DNA from: Hofstenia miamia | Lineage: Eukaryota; Xenacoelomorpha; Acoela | Direction of reading: 5' to 3' | Length of the DNA stretch: 64,000 nucleotides | Assembly (NCBI GenBank): GCA_004352715.1 | Contig: SCFE01000015.1 | Location: forward strand, 1,639,844-1,703,843 | Shown: positions 1 to 13,072 of the stretch, piece after piece | Numbering within the stretch: the stretch's first letter is position 1 | How the letters are laid out: each line of letters opens with the position of its first letter | Position numbers and translations under genes: made by a program | The notes under the pieces: model-generated | Database searches by the model: none | What the model was told of the DNA's origin: nothing | The model's input: the letters and a program-made list of their open reading frames with translations, nothing else

Positions 1-63
1 CATTTTAAGCTATTTTACTTAAAAATTTCCAATAAGGATAAATTTACTATTAGGCTTTATTTT

Positions 64-165
64 TTATCCAGAATGATCCATACATATCCATAAAATAAAT
101 TTTCTGATCCATATCCAGTGGATATCCATGGATCTGATCGATCCATAACTCGCTCCAGCTCCAGT
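64..165. repeat. degenerate ATCCATATCCA-type repeat
   Basis: The words GATCCATA, ATCCATATCCA, GGATATCCATGGATC and GATCGATCCATAA follow one another with little other sequence. This looks like a decayed short-period repeat or the edge of a dispersed element. I cannot assign a family. Confidence 0.4.
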
Positions 166-3115
166 TTAACCCTGCTATTTATGCACAGTATGCATGCGCG
201 TTTGTAGGAGAGCTATGTATTATTCGTGTTATTTTTAAGATTTCAGTATAAAATTATGTATTTTTAGTAAAATTTATCTATTTTTACTTTTTAATGCATT
301 TTAAATGCATTTCTCTTCAAACTTTTTTATGAATGATTGTCATGAGGCAAAAAACTGAAAAAAGATTGAAATTATAGTTTGGAATATTAGAATCACATTT
401 TGACACAAATTTGGTTGGGCCAGGTGCAATAAGGACCCAATTCACCTTGGGTCAAAACCTCTTAGTTGAATTTTGGATTAATATACTAGTATATAAGCAC
501 TTAAACTTTACATTCAACTCTCCTGAAAACCTCTATTGATGATGTTATGAATTTATGATAAAATTGTCAATGGATTTTGAATAAACCAAAGTAGTTGATT
601 TTAGATTCTGCGTAAACAACAAAATATTTAGCCTATAGGTGATAACTAGGTATTTGTGTCACAATGGCCTATCATTAGCGATTACACTTTGAAAATAAAA
701 TAAAGTAAACTATTTTAAACTACCGTAAACTTTCACATAAACAATTCTAAGAATGATTGTTTACGCTTAAACTGTAAGTTAATATTTACAATAACACAAT
801 GATTCTGTTTATCAAATATTTTATTGCGGATAAATTGGGGACCTCCTGCAACGAAATTCACGGGTTTCGCACAATATATAGGTATGAGAATAACAGAAGG
901 TCCTTTAGCAATGACTATATTCACATAGGCAGGCTATCTATTTCAATGTATATTAAATATTCTTTGAGTATTGTAGTCATGCATTTGAAAAGTTGGCTCG
1001 GTAGATCTTTAAAACATTATAAAGGAGTTACAAAATTGTCAAGGTCATAAGGATCGTATATTGTGGGTTTTTGGATGATCAATAATAAAGATGCTATTCA
1101 ATGCTAAAATCAACAATAGAGATGTTCTGGACTTAAATTTTTTATGGAATATGAGTAGAAATGCCAAGTAACAAAATATTTGCAGAATTTCTTCAAAGGT
1201 GATTAAAGATTATAATGCGAATATTTAGATTTTTTAGCAGAAAAGAGCACTCCTGTAAGAATATATGAATGTAGTATTAACTGTAAGAAATTTGCAATAC
1301 TTTTGGACAACATGTTAAACATATTTCCATCAAAAGTATGACGTGCAGTAAATATTGATGTTAAGAAAAATTATACCATATGTGGAAAATAAACAGTATA
1401 ACTTTCAGCAAAAAATTGAAACATTTTCAATAGAGTAGTATTCTTTGAGTAAACATGTCGCGTTTAAGTTCTTCTGTATAAAATTTATTCATAGTTCTAT
1501 GCATATATATATATTTCTAAATTAATCCAATAGCATGCTTTACTATTTCCCGTCTTTCCTTAATTGTTGTCAATGACCAATAAGCAGAATTTTTAATTCA
1601 AAGTTGTAGTGTTACCTATAAATAACCCTATATAAGTCTTAAACAATATCCAGCTTAAATATCATGAAAATCGGTTTCTTTCATATTGATGCTACTTGAG
1701 TTATAAATTTCAAAACATTATCAAAATATATCCCAAAATATTTGTAACAAGTAATTTCATAAAATTGCTCTCAATTTATTAATGTTGATGTGAGAGATTA
1801 TTAATTCTTCGGTTTTTGAAAAATAATTGTAGATTATTCTTTACCGACATTTGCACTACTTTTTCTATATATATATATATATATATACTACACGAACCTA
1901 CTATAACTCGATTTAAACTATTTGAGTTCAATACTTTTAATTGTTAAATCATCGATCGATTGTCAAAAAGCACTTATGCAAAATAAGGAAACTGTTACAC
2001 TAATACTAAGACAAGTTCATTCATAGTTGGAAACTAGTCGTTTTCAAGAGATCCCAAATTATAAATTAATGAATATTTGATAAAAGAAATGTATTTATTT
2101 AATATTAAAAATTATGTCTTCCGCATAATCCAGGGTTGTAAAATTACATACCAAAAACTTTGCTGCTGGCGTATTGACACACCTGTTATTTAAGTGACTT
2201 GAGAGGGGATGTGCCCAGTACTTGTTAAAAGTGATTTTGAAAACGTTATGTCCACTTGGGAGATAATACTATTGAATTCTAATAATTCCGCTTCGGTTGT
2301 TTACTTACCAACTTGTTTTATATCTTGTACCTTCCTACAAGCACACACTTAAATTTTTATACAAACTACCTAACTGCTTTAAAAAAACAAACCTTGTTTT
2401 TTTTAATGAATGTTACTATGTAAGAAAACAAAAGAAGGAAACCTGCCAAAATCTATTACCGTTGTTAGGACAGGATGCCCTTCGATCTGGAAATTCCATA
2501 GCATTTGTAATAGATATGGCAAATGCAGCTGGTCAATGATGGTTTTAAGAGAGAACACTTTGTTTACTAACAACAATTTGTATATTAACCTTCAGTTCTC
2601 ACAACGGTGATGAATTTAATGCTCATTCGTGGTTTTGCACTTATATTATTGTAGATCCACTATACATTTATATACATGTCATGTACATGTATATATCTCT
2701 TGTGTCAAAGATACAATTTAATAGTCCTCGGAAACACAAATAGTATTCCGTTGAATTCCATGGGAATTAGAACTTCTGAGCACCTGTTGCATTTTGGAAT
2801 ATATTATAAGAGAATACTTCAACAAACATTGTATAACAATTGAACACAAGTTGGAAATTATTTAGTTTTGGTATTTTTCATATTTAGAGCCTACCTATCA
2901 ATGCTATGTTTGAAATATCTCACATAGTAAGCTTAGCAATGAATCGTTTTGCTTTACTGTGAGCAAGATTAAAATCTCGCTAATGAATTCTTTAATACTA
3001 GAATTTTCCCATTAATTGCTTTTCAAACTGACCCTAAATCAGATTGAGTCCAAATTCCACAGGTCTTATCGAAAAAAAGTGATAAAAATTCAAGTAATAT
3101 TCCAAAGTAGTTGAC

Positions 3116-3116
<1 letters not shown>

Positions 3117-3160
<44 letters not shown>
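3117..3160. repeat. (TA)n microsatellite
   Basis: About 20 uninterrupted TA units, followed by imperfect ATATAT/GCATAT sequence to about 3250. It lies about 1.5 kb upstream of FoxC. Confidence 0.9.
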
Positions 3161-3163
<3 letters not shown>

Positions 3164-4384
3164 TATATGAATATATTCTCATATATATATATTTATTTAT
3201 GTATACATATATTATGTATGTAGATTCAATAGATGTATATATGCATGCATATAGTATAAATAAATTTATATATGTTTATATAAATAGAAAATTCTAAACT
3301 TAAATAAATAAGTATATACACATAAATGAATATTGTATTCATATATATATATCAAGTTTCAGAATATTAATTTTTTAAAAAATAATGTATTCATTTAATG
3401 TGACACATTTATTTGCACAGCATAATTCATACCAGAAAAGTCAATATAAAAAAAATCAATCATTACAATTTGATAGATTAGAAATACTTTCAGAAGTTGC
3501 TTAGAATTATACATAATTTTAGATGCACTTCTCGATTTAGCAATTCTATTAAAAACAGTTGTAATTTTGATTTTTCTAAATTATGGGTGCTTATGCTGTG
3601 TTGGCTATTCAAAACTAGATAAAAGTATATCAAATTAATACTTTCATGTATATAATATAGATATTTTTAACTTAAATAATATTTATTAATATATGTATTT
3701 TGCTTTCTAGTATCATTATATTTGATATAAAAATATAATTCTAGTTATTTAAAGTTTTTCTGTAATTTTTTATATACATAATTTATAGTTTTATATTTTC
3801 ATTATGCATATGATATAGCTTCTAACTAATTATAATTACTCAATAATTTACGAGATGGATTATCGCCGTATACATGTAAACATACATTTTTTGAAAAAAC
3901 CAAGGACTACTGGGATGAATTCTTAAGTAGACCAATTTTTAAAAGTGGTAAGCTACCGAGATAAATACAACTTACAAACTGCGTTGCAACGTCATCATAG
4001 GAAAAGACTGAGACTAGTCTTAGTTTTTAATTTGGTCTAGAAGTAGATTTATGAGGTTTGATTTTTGTTGAGCGTAGGTTGTAACCATAATTGAAATGAG
4101 TATTATATTTGTTTGCATATAACCAGTAAGCTTAGTATTATGTGCAATCAACTATAACTTTCTAGACACCAATTAAAACGTCAAGGCTTTAGGAGTCAAT
4201 TATATCATCAAAAACGAATTAATTGTGATCAAAAAATATTTTGAATTCCACCATGTGTGAGACAGAGTGTTTTTCAATTTGTTTAAATTAGTAATTTATA
4301 TCAAAAGTTGTTTAATAAGTGGTTTCCTTTGACAGCTATCAGATACCTAATCGGGCAAACAGTTCCAATCTGTTTTAGCTATGT

Positions 4385-4736
4385 ATTCCCCCACTTGTGG
4401 GGCTATGTTAATATTAAAGAAGCAAATTGCCAGCAAGCAAGCAGCACTTGTTAACTTTCCGCCTGATTCACACTTCTTTGTTTTCCCGCTTTATTTTAAT
4501 ATGCTCCATATTATTTAGAAACTAATAATATGTTTAATATTTTATGCTTTCTGATTCTACAAGGGGTTTTAATAACTTTCCTTTCCATAAGACAATTTAT
4601 TTAATTAACCAATCAGCGCTCTGCTCTCTTCCCATTGGCAGTTAGGATTTCCGATATGTTTCCGACGTTTAGATAAATTCCTGATCTAACATTTTTGGAT
4701 TTATTTGGAATAAATCTTGTATTCGGACACGTAAAC
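4385..4736 (+). promoter_or_regulatory. probable FoxC proximal promoter and 5' UTR
   Basis: The 350 bases before the forkhead ORF are less AT-biased than the surroundings. They contain a forward CCAAT box (CCAATCAGCG, 4609-4618) and an inverted one (ATTGG, 4634-4638) about 25 bp apart, the usual arrangement for NF-Y-type promoters. A perfect inverted repeat with 6-bp arms, CCCCAC-TT-GTGGGG, lies at 4389-4402 and encloses a CACTTG E-box-like word. No clear TATA box is seen at a suitable distance. Placement is inferred from position and motifs only; the transcription start is not visible. Confidence 0.5.
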
Positions 4737-5693
4737 ATGCAAGCTCCACAGTGTTACCAACCAAGCTTTGCCGCTAGTATGATGCATTCGTTCTATGATC
4801 AACAAAACTACTATCGCTCAGGATACAACATGGCTGCGATGTATTCAAATGGAGGTGATCCGTATGGACTAGCACGTACTTATGCCCCAACAGCTTTTCA
4901 TCACGAGAGTGCAAAAGATATGGTAAAGCCGCCTTACAGCTACATTGCTCTTATTGCAATGGCCATTATGGCCACAAAAGATAAAAAAGCAACCCTTAAT
5001 AGCATTTACCAGTTCATAATGGATCGTTTCCCTTACTACAGACACAACAAACAAGGCTGGCAAAATTCCATCCGACACAATCTTTCGCTTAATGACTGCT
5101 TTATTAAACTTCCACGAGATGAAAAGAAGCCTGGCAAAGGCAGCTACTGGAGTCTCGATCCAGAAAGTTACAATATGTTTGACAATGGTAGCTACTTACG
5201 CAGACGAAAAAGGTTTAAGAAGAAGTTGGATATGAAAGATGAAAAAATGGCCGTAAGCGGTGATGAAGAAAATGCTGTAACGAATTCTTCAGACAGCAAA
5301 ATTTACGAATCAGACAATGAAAGCAAATTGCGTCTTGAGATAAAAGAAGATGCTAAACCGGAAGCTGCTCTCGCGTCTCTTTTTACTTCTACTGGACAAT
5401 TTTTTTCCACAGCTGCAAATCCTCATATTGACCCTCAAATGTGCGCACGTTTCTCCTGCGACTCATTCACCTCTCAACAGTATTCATTTCCAGTGCCTGG
5501 CTACACACCAACTGCCAATGAGCCTATCAAACCCTATTACTCCACACCCGGTTACGCTCCTTGTATAAAACCCGAAAGTGCTTCTTCCGCTCCCAGTTTT
5601 CCAAGCAGTTCTTACGCCCTCAGTTCCAGTGCATCACCCCCACAATCCAGGATGTCCGGCTCACCGTACGATTATCCCAAATATGTCTTCTGA
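4737..5693 (+). CDS. foxC: forkhead box transcription factor, FoxC type
   Basis: An intact single-exon gene encoding 318 residues. The forkhead (winged-helix) DNA-binding domain spans about residues 64-150. It opens with [10 protein letters not shown], carries recognition helix 3 ([11 protein letters not shown], about 100-110), then wing 2 and a basic tail (RRRKRFKKK, about 145-153). FoxC is chosen over the related FoxL1 and FoxF for three reasons: the leader [10 protein letters not shown], the [17 protein letters not shown] stretch (FoxC proteins have DPDSYNMFENGSFLRRR), and an N-terminus starting MQ and rich in Tyr and Ala, with a GLARTYAP block like the vertebrate GMARAYGP. The ATG at 4737 is used because it gives the typical MQ start and has A at -3; the frame is open 14 codons further upstream but has no ATG there. 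The linker after the domain is acidic (about 155-205), and the C-terminal third is Ser/Pro/Tyr-rich as expected for a transactivation region, ending YPKYVF. FoxC proteins are nuclear developmental regulators, mainly of mesoderm. The domain has several lineage-specific changes, such as [14 protein letters not shown] in helix 1-2. Lack of introns is common for FoxC. Confidence 0.93.
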   Translation: MQAPQCYQPSFAASMMHSFYDQQNYYRSGYNMAAMYSNGGDPYGLARTYAPTAFHHESAKDMVKPPYSYIALIAMAIMATKDKKATLNSIYQFIMDRFPYYRHNKQGWQNSIRHNLSLNDCFIKLPRDEKKPGKGSYWSLDPESYNMFDNGSYLRRRKRFKKKLDMKDEKMAVSGDEENAVTNSSDSKIYESDNESKLRLEIKEDAKPEAALASLFTSTGQFFSTAANPHIDPQMCARFSCDSFTSQQYSFPVPGYTPTANEPIKPYYSTPGYAPCIKPESASSAPSFPSSSYALSSSASPPQSRMSGSPYDYPKYVF

Positions 5694-7185
5694 ACAAATG
5701 AACTGATTCTTTGTATGTTTATAGTTAGCATTATTTAAATATATTAGCAGAACTTCTGTCTTGTTTATTTGGCGACAATTAATATTAACTTAAATGCATT
5801 TATAACCGCCGTTTATCCCCTCAGCTTATATCGGTGTGAATTTAGCAGTATTAAATTGTTTTACTTGTAAATCAGCGCCTAGATGACATGCTGTTACAGT
5901 ATTTCCTAAATTCATTACTCCATTTGACAACATTCAATTTCGTAAATTCGTCATGGAGTGACAAATCTATACCCACTGTCTTTCGGTTGTTTTATCAAAA
6001 TGAAGTCAGTTAAGCACAACGTCTGTAAAATGCTTAATTTTTCACACCTGTTTTGAGATATAAACTTTATCCGACGGCTTGCTCCTAGGGCTTAAGTTAG
6101 CTTAAGGCCTTAGGTTCAGACCATATATTCACTTAACAACATTTAAAACCTATTAACAATTATAAATCATTCAAAGTTTTGTCTAAAAAATAAATTTATG
6201 AAGCATGAAAAATTTAAAAAAATGAAATGTATTTGAAAAAAGATATATAAATACATACAAGCTTTATACACATACATTTAAATACTATTAAAAATGTCAA
6301 ATTTGGAAAAATGGATTTAGGGTTTATCTAAATACATGTACTTTGATATTTGATATTTTAGTATATCTGATATTATTTATATTTATATAAGTTTTCACTT
6401 GTAAATTGCTGTACTTTATGATAAAGTAACTCTATCATTAAAAAATACATAGGTAACAGAAGAAAGTATCCAAACGTTGATGGTACATAGATTTTATGTT
6501 TTTTTGAAAATAGTAGAAACACTTCAAATTTAAATGCATTATTAAATGAATTTTAAAAAAAATTAACTGTAATTAGATTTTCAAAAAAAATGTAAGACCT
6601 TATTTTACAATATATAAAATATTATATTCAGGAATATAAGAAAATTAATTCACAGAAATTATAAGTATTTTATTGGCTTATAAAAATAATACATTCCAAA
6701 ATCCTGTAAAACATTGTTTCATTTCTAAAAAAAAGTAATAAGAATGTACGACTTTCATTTGTAGAAGTTGTACACAATTTTTTATTTTTGATTGATGAAA
6801 GTCTCTAATAACAAATTGTGGACTCGCTTATTAAGAAAACTGTATTATAAATGCTATTTTATTTTTTTGCTAAATACAAAACATTTCAACAATTTGTGGT
6901 GATATATACACATAAATATGAGCAATTATTTACATTAGCGAAGTTGTTTGTATTATCAAAATTTAAATGGAGACAATATATAAAACCAAACTTAGACAAA
7001 TGACAAAACAATCAACAAATTTTAAAACAACATGTTGATTAACAGGTTGAAATGTTAGTATTGTTTAACATCAAGAATTGAAATTGTATAAAACTTAAAC
7101 CCTAATTTTTAAGCTTTTTGCATATATAGCCTATAATATGCAAAAATTATTGCAAAATTTAATGACATTTTTCGAATAATTTTTC

Positions 7186-7189
<4 letters not shown>
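5694..7189. other. FoxC 3' UTR and AT-rich flank
   Basis: No gene is seen. An AATAAA word at 6189-6194 could serve as the FoxC polyadenylation signal about 0.5 kb after the stop, but in DNA this AT-rich it may be chance. The rest is AT-rich sequence with homopolymer A and T runs. Confidence 0.4.
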
Positions 7190-7219
<30 letters not shown>

Positions 7220-7307
7220 NNNNNNNNNNNNNNNNNNNNNNNNNNNNNNNNNNNNNNNNNNNNNNNNNNNNNNNNNNNNNNNNNNNNNNNNNNNNNNNNN
7301 NNNNNNN

Positions 7308-7337
<30 letters not shown>
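7190..7337. repeat. (AT)n microsatellite interrupted by gap
   Basis: AT repeats on both sides of an 88-base N run (7220-7307). The gap very probably represents unresolved microsatellite. Confidence 0.85.
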
Positions 7338-7339
<2 letters not shown>

Positions 7340-9094
7340 TTATTATTAAAATAGAAAATTAAAACAATGCAACAAATTATTTAAACTGTGTTGATGTTCA
7401 TAAAAAACTCAAAAGCAATATTACTATATGTTTACGCATTGACATGTTAGAAAATGTATATAAACGTATATATGTATTTAAACTATTATCAAAATGTCCG
7501 GGATACTTTGTTACTGAAGAAATGCAAAGGATAAATAAAGTTTATTTTATAAGAATGGCTGTTTATAAAACAAATTAGCCAACGTTTGTTGTGAATAATT
7601 TAATTGTACAAATTCCATCTGTTTTACGCGCGTTCGGACAATTAAATACGTTGTAGCCAGGAGATATATTGGTTATTTTTGTTCAAAAATTTTCCTCTAG
7701 GCGTTTTCACAGCAAAACAATTTTTAGCCACCCAGATCTAAAACATTCTTTGATACGAACAGTTCAGGGTGTTTGATAATATAAAACTTAATTTTATTTC
7801 ATTCAGAAAAATACATAATACATAATTTTTTTAAATAATTCTGTTAAAAGTTTTTCGCACATAAGACTAATATATTTAATCGTTCTGATTTATTTCAAAA
7901 GCCGAAGCCTTAAAACTCAAAAAGTAACAGTTCTGAGCTTTTAATACATATAAGTCATTATGTAATGCTTCGAAAAAAAACTGAAAAGGAAAAATCATGT
8001 TCGATCAAAAAGTTTCAAAAATTTATAATTTCATATTGTAATTCCACAACGTACTTCAAAAAATTTATATAACAGAAATCGTCTATTTATTGTATCACCT
8101 CGCGACGATGAGCTTCTCCCATTGCTTTCAATTTCAAAAATATTGTTTGACATGATTTGACCGAGATTCGGTCTCGTATAGATTAGCTTCACTAAAAATT
8201 TTTTTATATAATTACTTTTACATGCAATAAGAGTTTATCAAAAAGTTCACTTCATAGAAAACAATTTTTTATAAAAAATAGTTAAATGGCCCCAGCTTGA
8301 CCTATTATTACAGTAACGTTGACCAATTTTAAAAGAAGGGGCATTACAAATACCTAATATAGGAAATAGTCATTAAACATTTCATATGTGTAAATGCAAA
8401 GCAAATTCTTATTCTCACATTAAAATTATAGTGAACCTCAAAATTAATTAATATTTTTAGACTTTCAATGTGTGAAAATGAATAACTAAAACTTTACATT
8501 TGCTTTCCATGTTAGAGATGGGATTAAGCTTTCGGGAAGGGATTAAATATCGCGATTTAATTGGCAGTGCCAAATTGTTATTGCCCGCTTGTCGCGTCGA
8601 CCAAATATTCTTCGCCAAGCTGTCTTCGAAATGTGCAGTCATGATTATTTTTATTGTGGCAATAACTGTTTGATTTAGAATCTAATATAACTTTAAATCT
8701 TATAACAGTTCGCCCGATAGTTCCGATAGCTCAATCATTCCAATGCCCCAAATCTTGAAATTTACGCAATTGGGCCACAATAAAATCAAACATTTTCATA
8801 TTGACATTAAACAACAACCTATCGTATTTGATGGTTGATTATCTATAAAAAAACTTATAGAAAACCTAAAAAATGTATTTTCTTGAATATTTCCTCTCAT
8901 ATCAAAATCAATAGCTTACAAACACTTTTGGAGTATTAGAGCAAAGCGAACGCAGTTGAGATTTACTACAAGAGCATTGTTGCAACTCTGTAAGTCTTCT
9001 ACTGTAAAATTGATGTGATAAAATTAATGATAAAAAGCAAATTTAACATTGTGAAATTCCAATCATTCATTCCATTTTTTTGCAAAAATGAAAA
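7338..9094. other. AT-rich non-coding DNA
   Basis: No supportable gene. A slightly less AT-rich patch at about 8500-8640 (GGGATTAAGCTTTCGGGAAG, CGCGTCGACC) shows no recognisable protein in any frame. Confidence 0.5.
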
Positions 9095-10119
9095 TATATA
9101 TATATNNNNNNNNNNNNNNNNNNNNNNNNNNNNNNNNNNNNNNNNNNNNNNNNNNNNNNNNNNNNNNNNNNNNNNNNNNNNNNNNNNNNNNNNNNNNNNN
9201 NNNNNNNNNNNNNNNNNNNNNNNNNNNNNNNNNNNNNNNNNNNNNNNNNNNNNNNNNNNNNNNNNNNNNNNNNNNNNNNNNNNNNNNNNNNNNNNNNNNN
9301 NNNNNNNNNNNNNNNNNNNNNNNNNNNNNNNNNNNNNNNNNNNNNNNNNNNNNNNNNNNNNNNNNNNNNNNNNNNNNNNNNNNNNNNNNNNNNNNNNNNN
9401 NNNNNNNNNNNNNNNNNNNNNNNNNNNNNNNNNNNNNNNNNNNNNNNNNNNNNNNNNNNNNNNNNNNNNNNNNNNNNNNNNNNNNNNNNNNNNNNNNNNN
9501 NNNNNNNNNNNNNNNNNNNNNNNNNNNNNNNNNNNNNNNNNNNNNNNNNNNNNNNNNNNNNNNNNNNNNNNNNNNNNNNNNNNNNNNNNNNNNNNNNNNN
9601 NNNNNNNNNNNNNNNNNNNNNNNNNNNNNNNNNNNNNNNNNNNNNNNNNNNNNNNNNNNNNNNNNNNNNNNNNNNNNNNNNNNNNNNNNNNNNNNNNNNN
9701 NNNNNNNNNNNNNNNNNNNNNNNNNNNNNNNNNNNNNNNNNNNNNNNNNNNNNNNNNNNNNNNNNNNNNNNNNNNNNNNNNNNNNNNNNNNNNNNNNNNN
9801 NNNNNNNNNNNNNNNNNNNNNNNNNNNNNNNNNNNNNNNNNNNNNNNNNNNNNNNNNNNNNNNNNNNNNNNNNNNNNNNNNNNNNNNNNNNNNNNNNNNN
9901 NNNNNNNNNNNNNNNNNNNNNNNNNNNNNNNNNNNNNNNNNNNNNNNNNNNNNNNNNNNNNNNNNNNNNNNNNNNNNNNNNNNNNNNNNNNNNNNNNNNN
10001 NNNNNNNNNNNNNNNNNNNNNNNNNNNNNNNNNNNNNNNNNNNNNNNNNNNNNNNNNNNNNNNNNTATATATATATATATATACATAAATTCAAAATGTA
10101 TAATATCTAGTGACCTTAT

Positions 10120-10179
<60 letters not shown>
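9095..10179. repeat. AT microsatellite region with 960-base gap
   Basis: An N run (9106-10065) flanked by TATATA on both sides, then a second long (TA)n tract at about 10118-10179. Open frames crossing this gap consist of N plus Tyr/Ile repeats and are meaningless. Confidence 0.85.
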
Positions 10180-10181
<2 letters not shown>

Positions 10182-13072
10182 TCAGTACCATACATAGAAA
10201 TTACATTAGATGTAATTTTGATAATTTTTTCATTATGAATCACATTTTTTATAATTTTTATTAGACATTTTGTTTTAATTGCCTGCCCTAAAAATATTCT
10301 CAGTCAATATTCAATAAAATTTCTAAAATTTTATATGCTAATATTTTTCAGTTTACTAAATGATTTCATCAAAAAATGTTGAAAGCCATCCATTTCCAAG
10401 TAAACATAATTTACTTGAATAACAGTAGAAAAAAATTATATTAAGCCCTATACAAAGATATACGATGCAAGCATCTGATGGAAATCATTCCCAGTAAGAA
10501 ATTGTTTCTGGATGTACAAATGTACCATTTGTTACTTTATTCATTTTCATATATATTTGTATAGAATATAAGCAGAATTATTTTACTTAATTTGAAAAAA
10601 ATCACTATGAAGTCTCATTGAATTCTTGTAGGTGAAAATCCACGAAACATGTGCATTTCCAAAATTTATAACTTTCGGAAATCATTTTGTAATTTTTGAA
10701 ACATTTTTGCAGATATATCGCATATTTAAGCATAATGCGATGGCATAGATACACAACTTAACAAAAACTTCCTTAAAAGCAACATTTTAAATTTAATGAC
10801 AGCAAAAAAGTATTTACATTGTTTTTTTATTAAAACAAAATCAAATTTTCATTTATTTAAATATAATTATAGACACTGAAGCAATTGAATCGATTTTTAG
10901 CCTACCTGTTTAAAACATTTCTAAAATATGAAATATTATTCTGAATGTCATTAATCAATTTTTTCTTCAATTTTGGTGAACATCGTGTAGAAAATATTAT
11001 TACTTTGTCTATAAAAACATTCTCCAAAGTACGCGGTTTCAGTTAACTATATTATAACAACTCATAGTGACTTCGTAGGTATAAAAGAAAAAGAATCACT
11101 GTGCACATGTAATTAACATATATCCTTATTCATTTACATTACAAATTTAATGCTTCTTTACAAAGTTGATCATATTTGTATATCGAATGACAAACATTAT
11201 TCTTGGTGACAGGTTGAATCAGAAATTTATTAATACCATAAAATTTAAACTTGTGCCCCTCTATTCAAATAAATATGCTTGGCATTTTCTATTGATACTA
11301 AATATAATGTATATTTTTGTTTGGACGCTGGGTAGTTTAATTTCAACAGAAAAAAAATTAAGAAAATATTTCTGCTGAGATTCTCTGAGAAATGAATATC
11401 TAATAATAGCTCTAAAAACAGCCAGGGTAAACGGTGCTCATACAAGCGGATTAATCCGTTTCAATAAATACACAAATTTAGACATAAAAACACAAGTATA
11501 TATTTAATAACAATATATAGGTTGCTATTTATATATATATTTCCAAACGTAAGTAAATATATAAATATTTTCAAAGTTTAGACCTTGATTCAGAAAATAA
11601 AGTTTGAATAATTTCAATAAATTTTATAAATACATTCTGTTGAAATATATTAACAATCAATTGCTTAAAGCAAAAGCTTAGACTGCAACTTCAAGCAAGT
11701 CAATGTGATTCACTATAATCATAAATGTATAAAAAAGTTGATTAAAGACCAGAAGGGCACTGAAATTGAAAATTTGAAATAAATAATGAGTTAAAAAGCA
11801 ATATGATAGTGATGATAGAATTGGTAAAACAGAACTGAAGCCAAATTAAATGTAGACCAGAATGAAGTAGGTTTTCCTTTAAAATAATTGGAAATTATCT
11901 CTTAATGGCACGCTATAAATTAACCTGTATCGATATAAAATCATTGTGATCTGTTTATACAAAAAAATTTTGAATATAAATTTTTACACTGAGCACATAC
12001 ATGCTCATGCCGTTTTTGCTAAACTGACCTTGAACATGATGTATAGATATTGTAAATTATCTGTTTGCTGATAGTAATCATAACGTAATTTCTTATTCAT
12101 ATTAGGTGTTGAGACATCCATAGGTGTGATTTGCCCGCTAAAGTTACAATAGAAATTCATGTTTTGCCCCTTGATTGATTTTTTCAATTCTAGAGCTTCC
12201 TAATATCCACAACGACAATTTCGTTTATATGGTATTTCAATGTCATATTTACAACTTAAATGTTTACTTGCAAAAAATTGTATTACAAGACTGATTATTT
12301 TATTTTGTCAGTGTAATTAGGCTAAACAGTAAGTCGAACCCATTCCTCTTAAGAACTGAAGAATAGTACGTTGTAAAAAATGGATATTGGATGTGCAAAG
12401 AGTAGTGATAAAATCTTCTGCTCTTGATTTTAAGATAAACTGAAAAATCATTTACAATTTTCAGTCAGTCATTAGTGTATCCTAAGTTCTGTAAAATATA
12501 TCGAAATTTTTAAGTAGAAGTTGGTGACTTAAGAAGCAACATGTAAAATTATTATATTGAATTATGCTTGCATAGCCAATATTCATTTTAGCTCACAATA
12601 TATGAAAGATTTCACTTAGAGAATGATTTGCCAAATTTTAGTTTTGAACGTAGATGATATTTTATTTGAAAAATTGATTAGATTTTGAAAATAAGATTCA
12701 CCAATTCTATGAAATCATCAATATATAATGCATTTTAACAAAATAAGTAATACATTTATAGAGATACCACTTACATGCATAATACTGAATATAATTTTAG
12801 ACATTAAACCAAATTCTATATGAAAATATTTTTCTGTCTATTTGAGTATACACAATTAGCAATATATTTTGAATAGGGCAAGGCGAAGTCACTTGCCTAA
12901 CGACTTCATTTAGTGGATAAGCTGAAATATTCTTCAGTTGAGAAGTTGAGAGATACAACTTATATGCTTTTTTCTAAGAAATTACCTCTATTATAACTTA
13001 TTTGTAACCTTCGTACAAAGTATTCAGTCATTTACTTCATTAAGTAAACGATAAAATATGCTAAAGCTTTAG
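10180..13072. other. AT-rich non-coding DNA
   Basis: No gene or recognised mobile element. Short frames at 11166-11445 and 12005-12187 have no domain. Confidence 0.5.

Larger units (their letters stand above)
1..4380. other. AT-rich non-coding DNA upstream of FoxC
   Basis: I see no supportable gene here. Short open frames (for example around 799-1050 and 2297-2610) have no recognisable domain and are scattered over both strands. The left edge (64-165) is a degenerate tract built from GATCCATATCCA-like words. TA microsatellites lie at about 1867-1887 and 3117-3160, with ATATAT/ACATGTAT-rich DNA around 2670-2700 and 3160-3350. Confidence 0.6.

Noticed and set aside
2297-2610. Overlapping plus-strand frames of 66-80 codons
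   Set aside because: No recognised domain in either frame and no splice or promoter support.
4869-5568. Open frames overlapping foxC (minus 4869-5078, plus 5350-5568)
   Set aside because: Shadows of the foxC coding sequence in other frames.
9015-10191. Open frames of 340-374 codons on both strands
   Set aside because: They are almost entirely N plus AT-microsatellite codons (Tyr-Ile repeats); no biological content.
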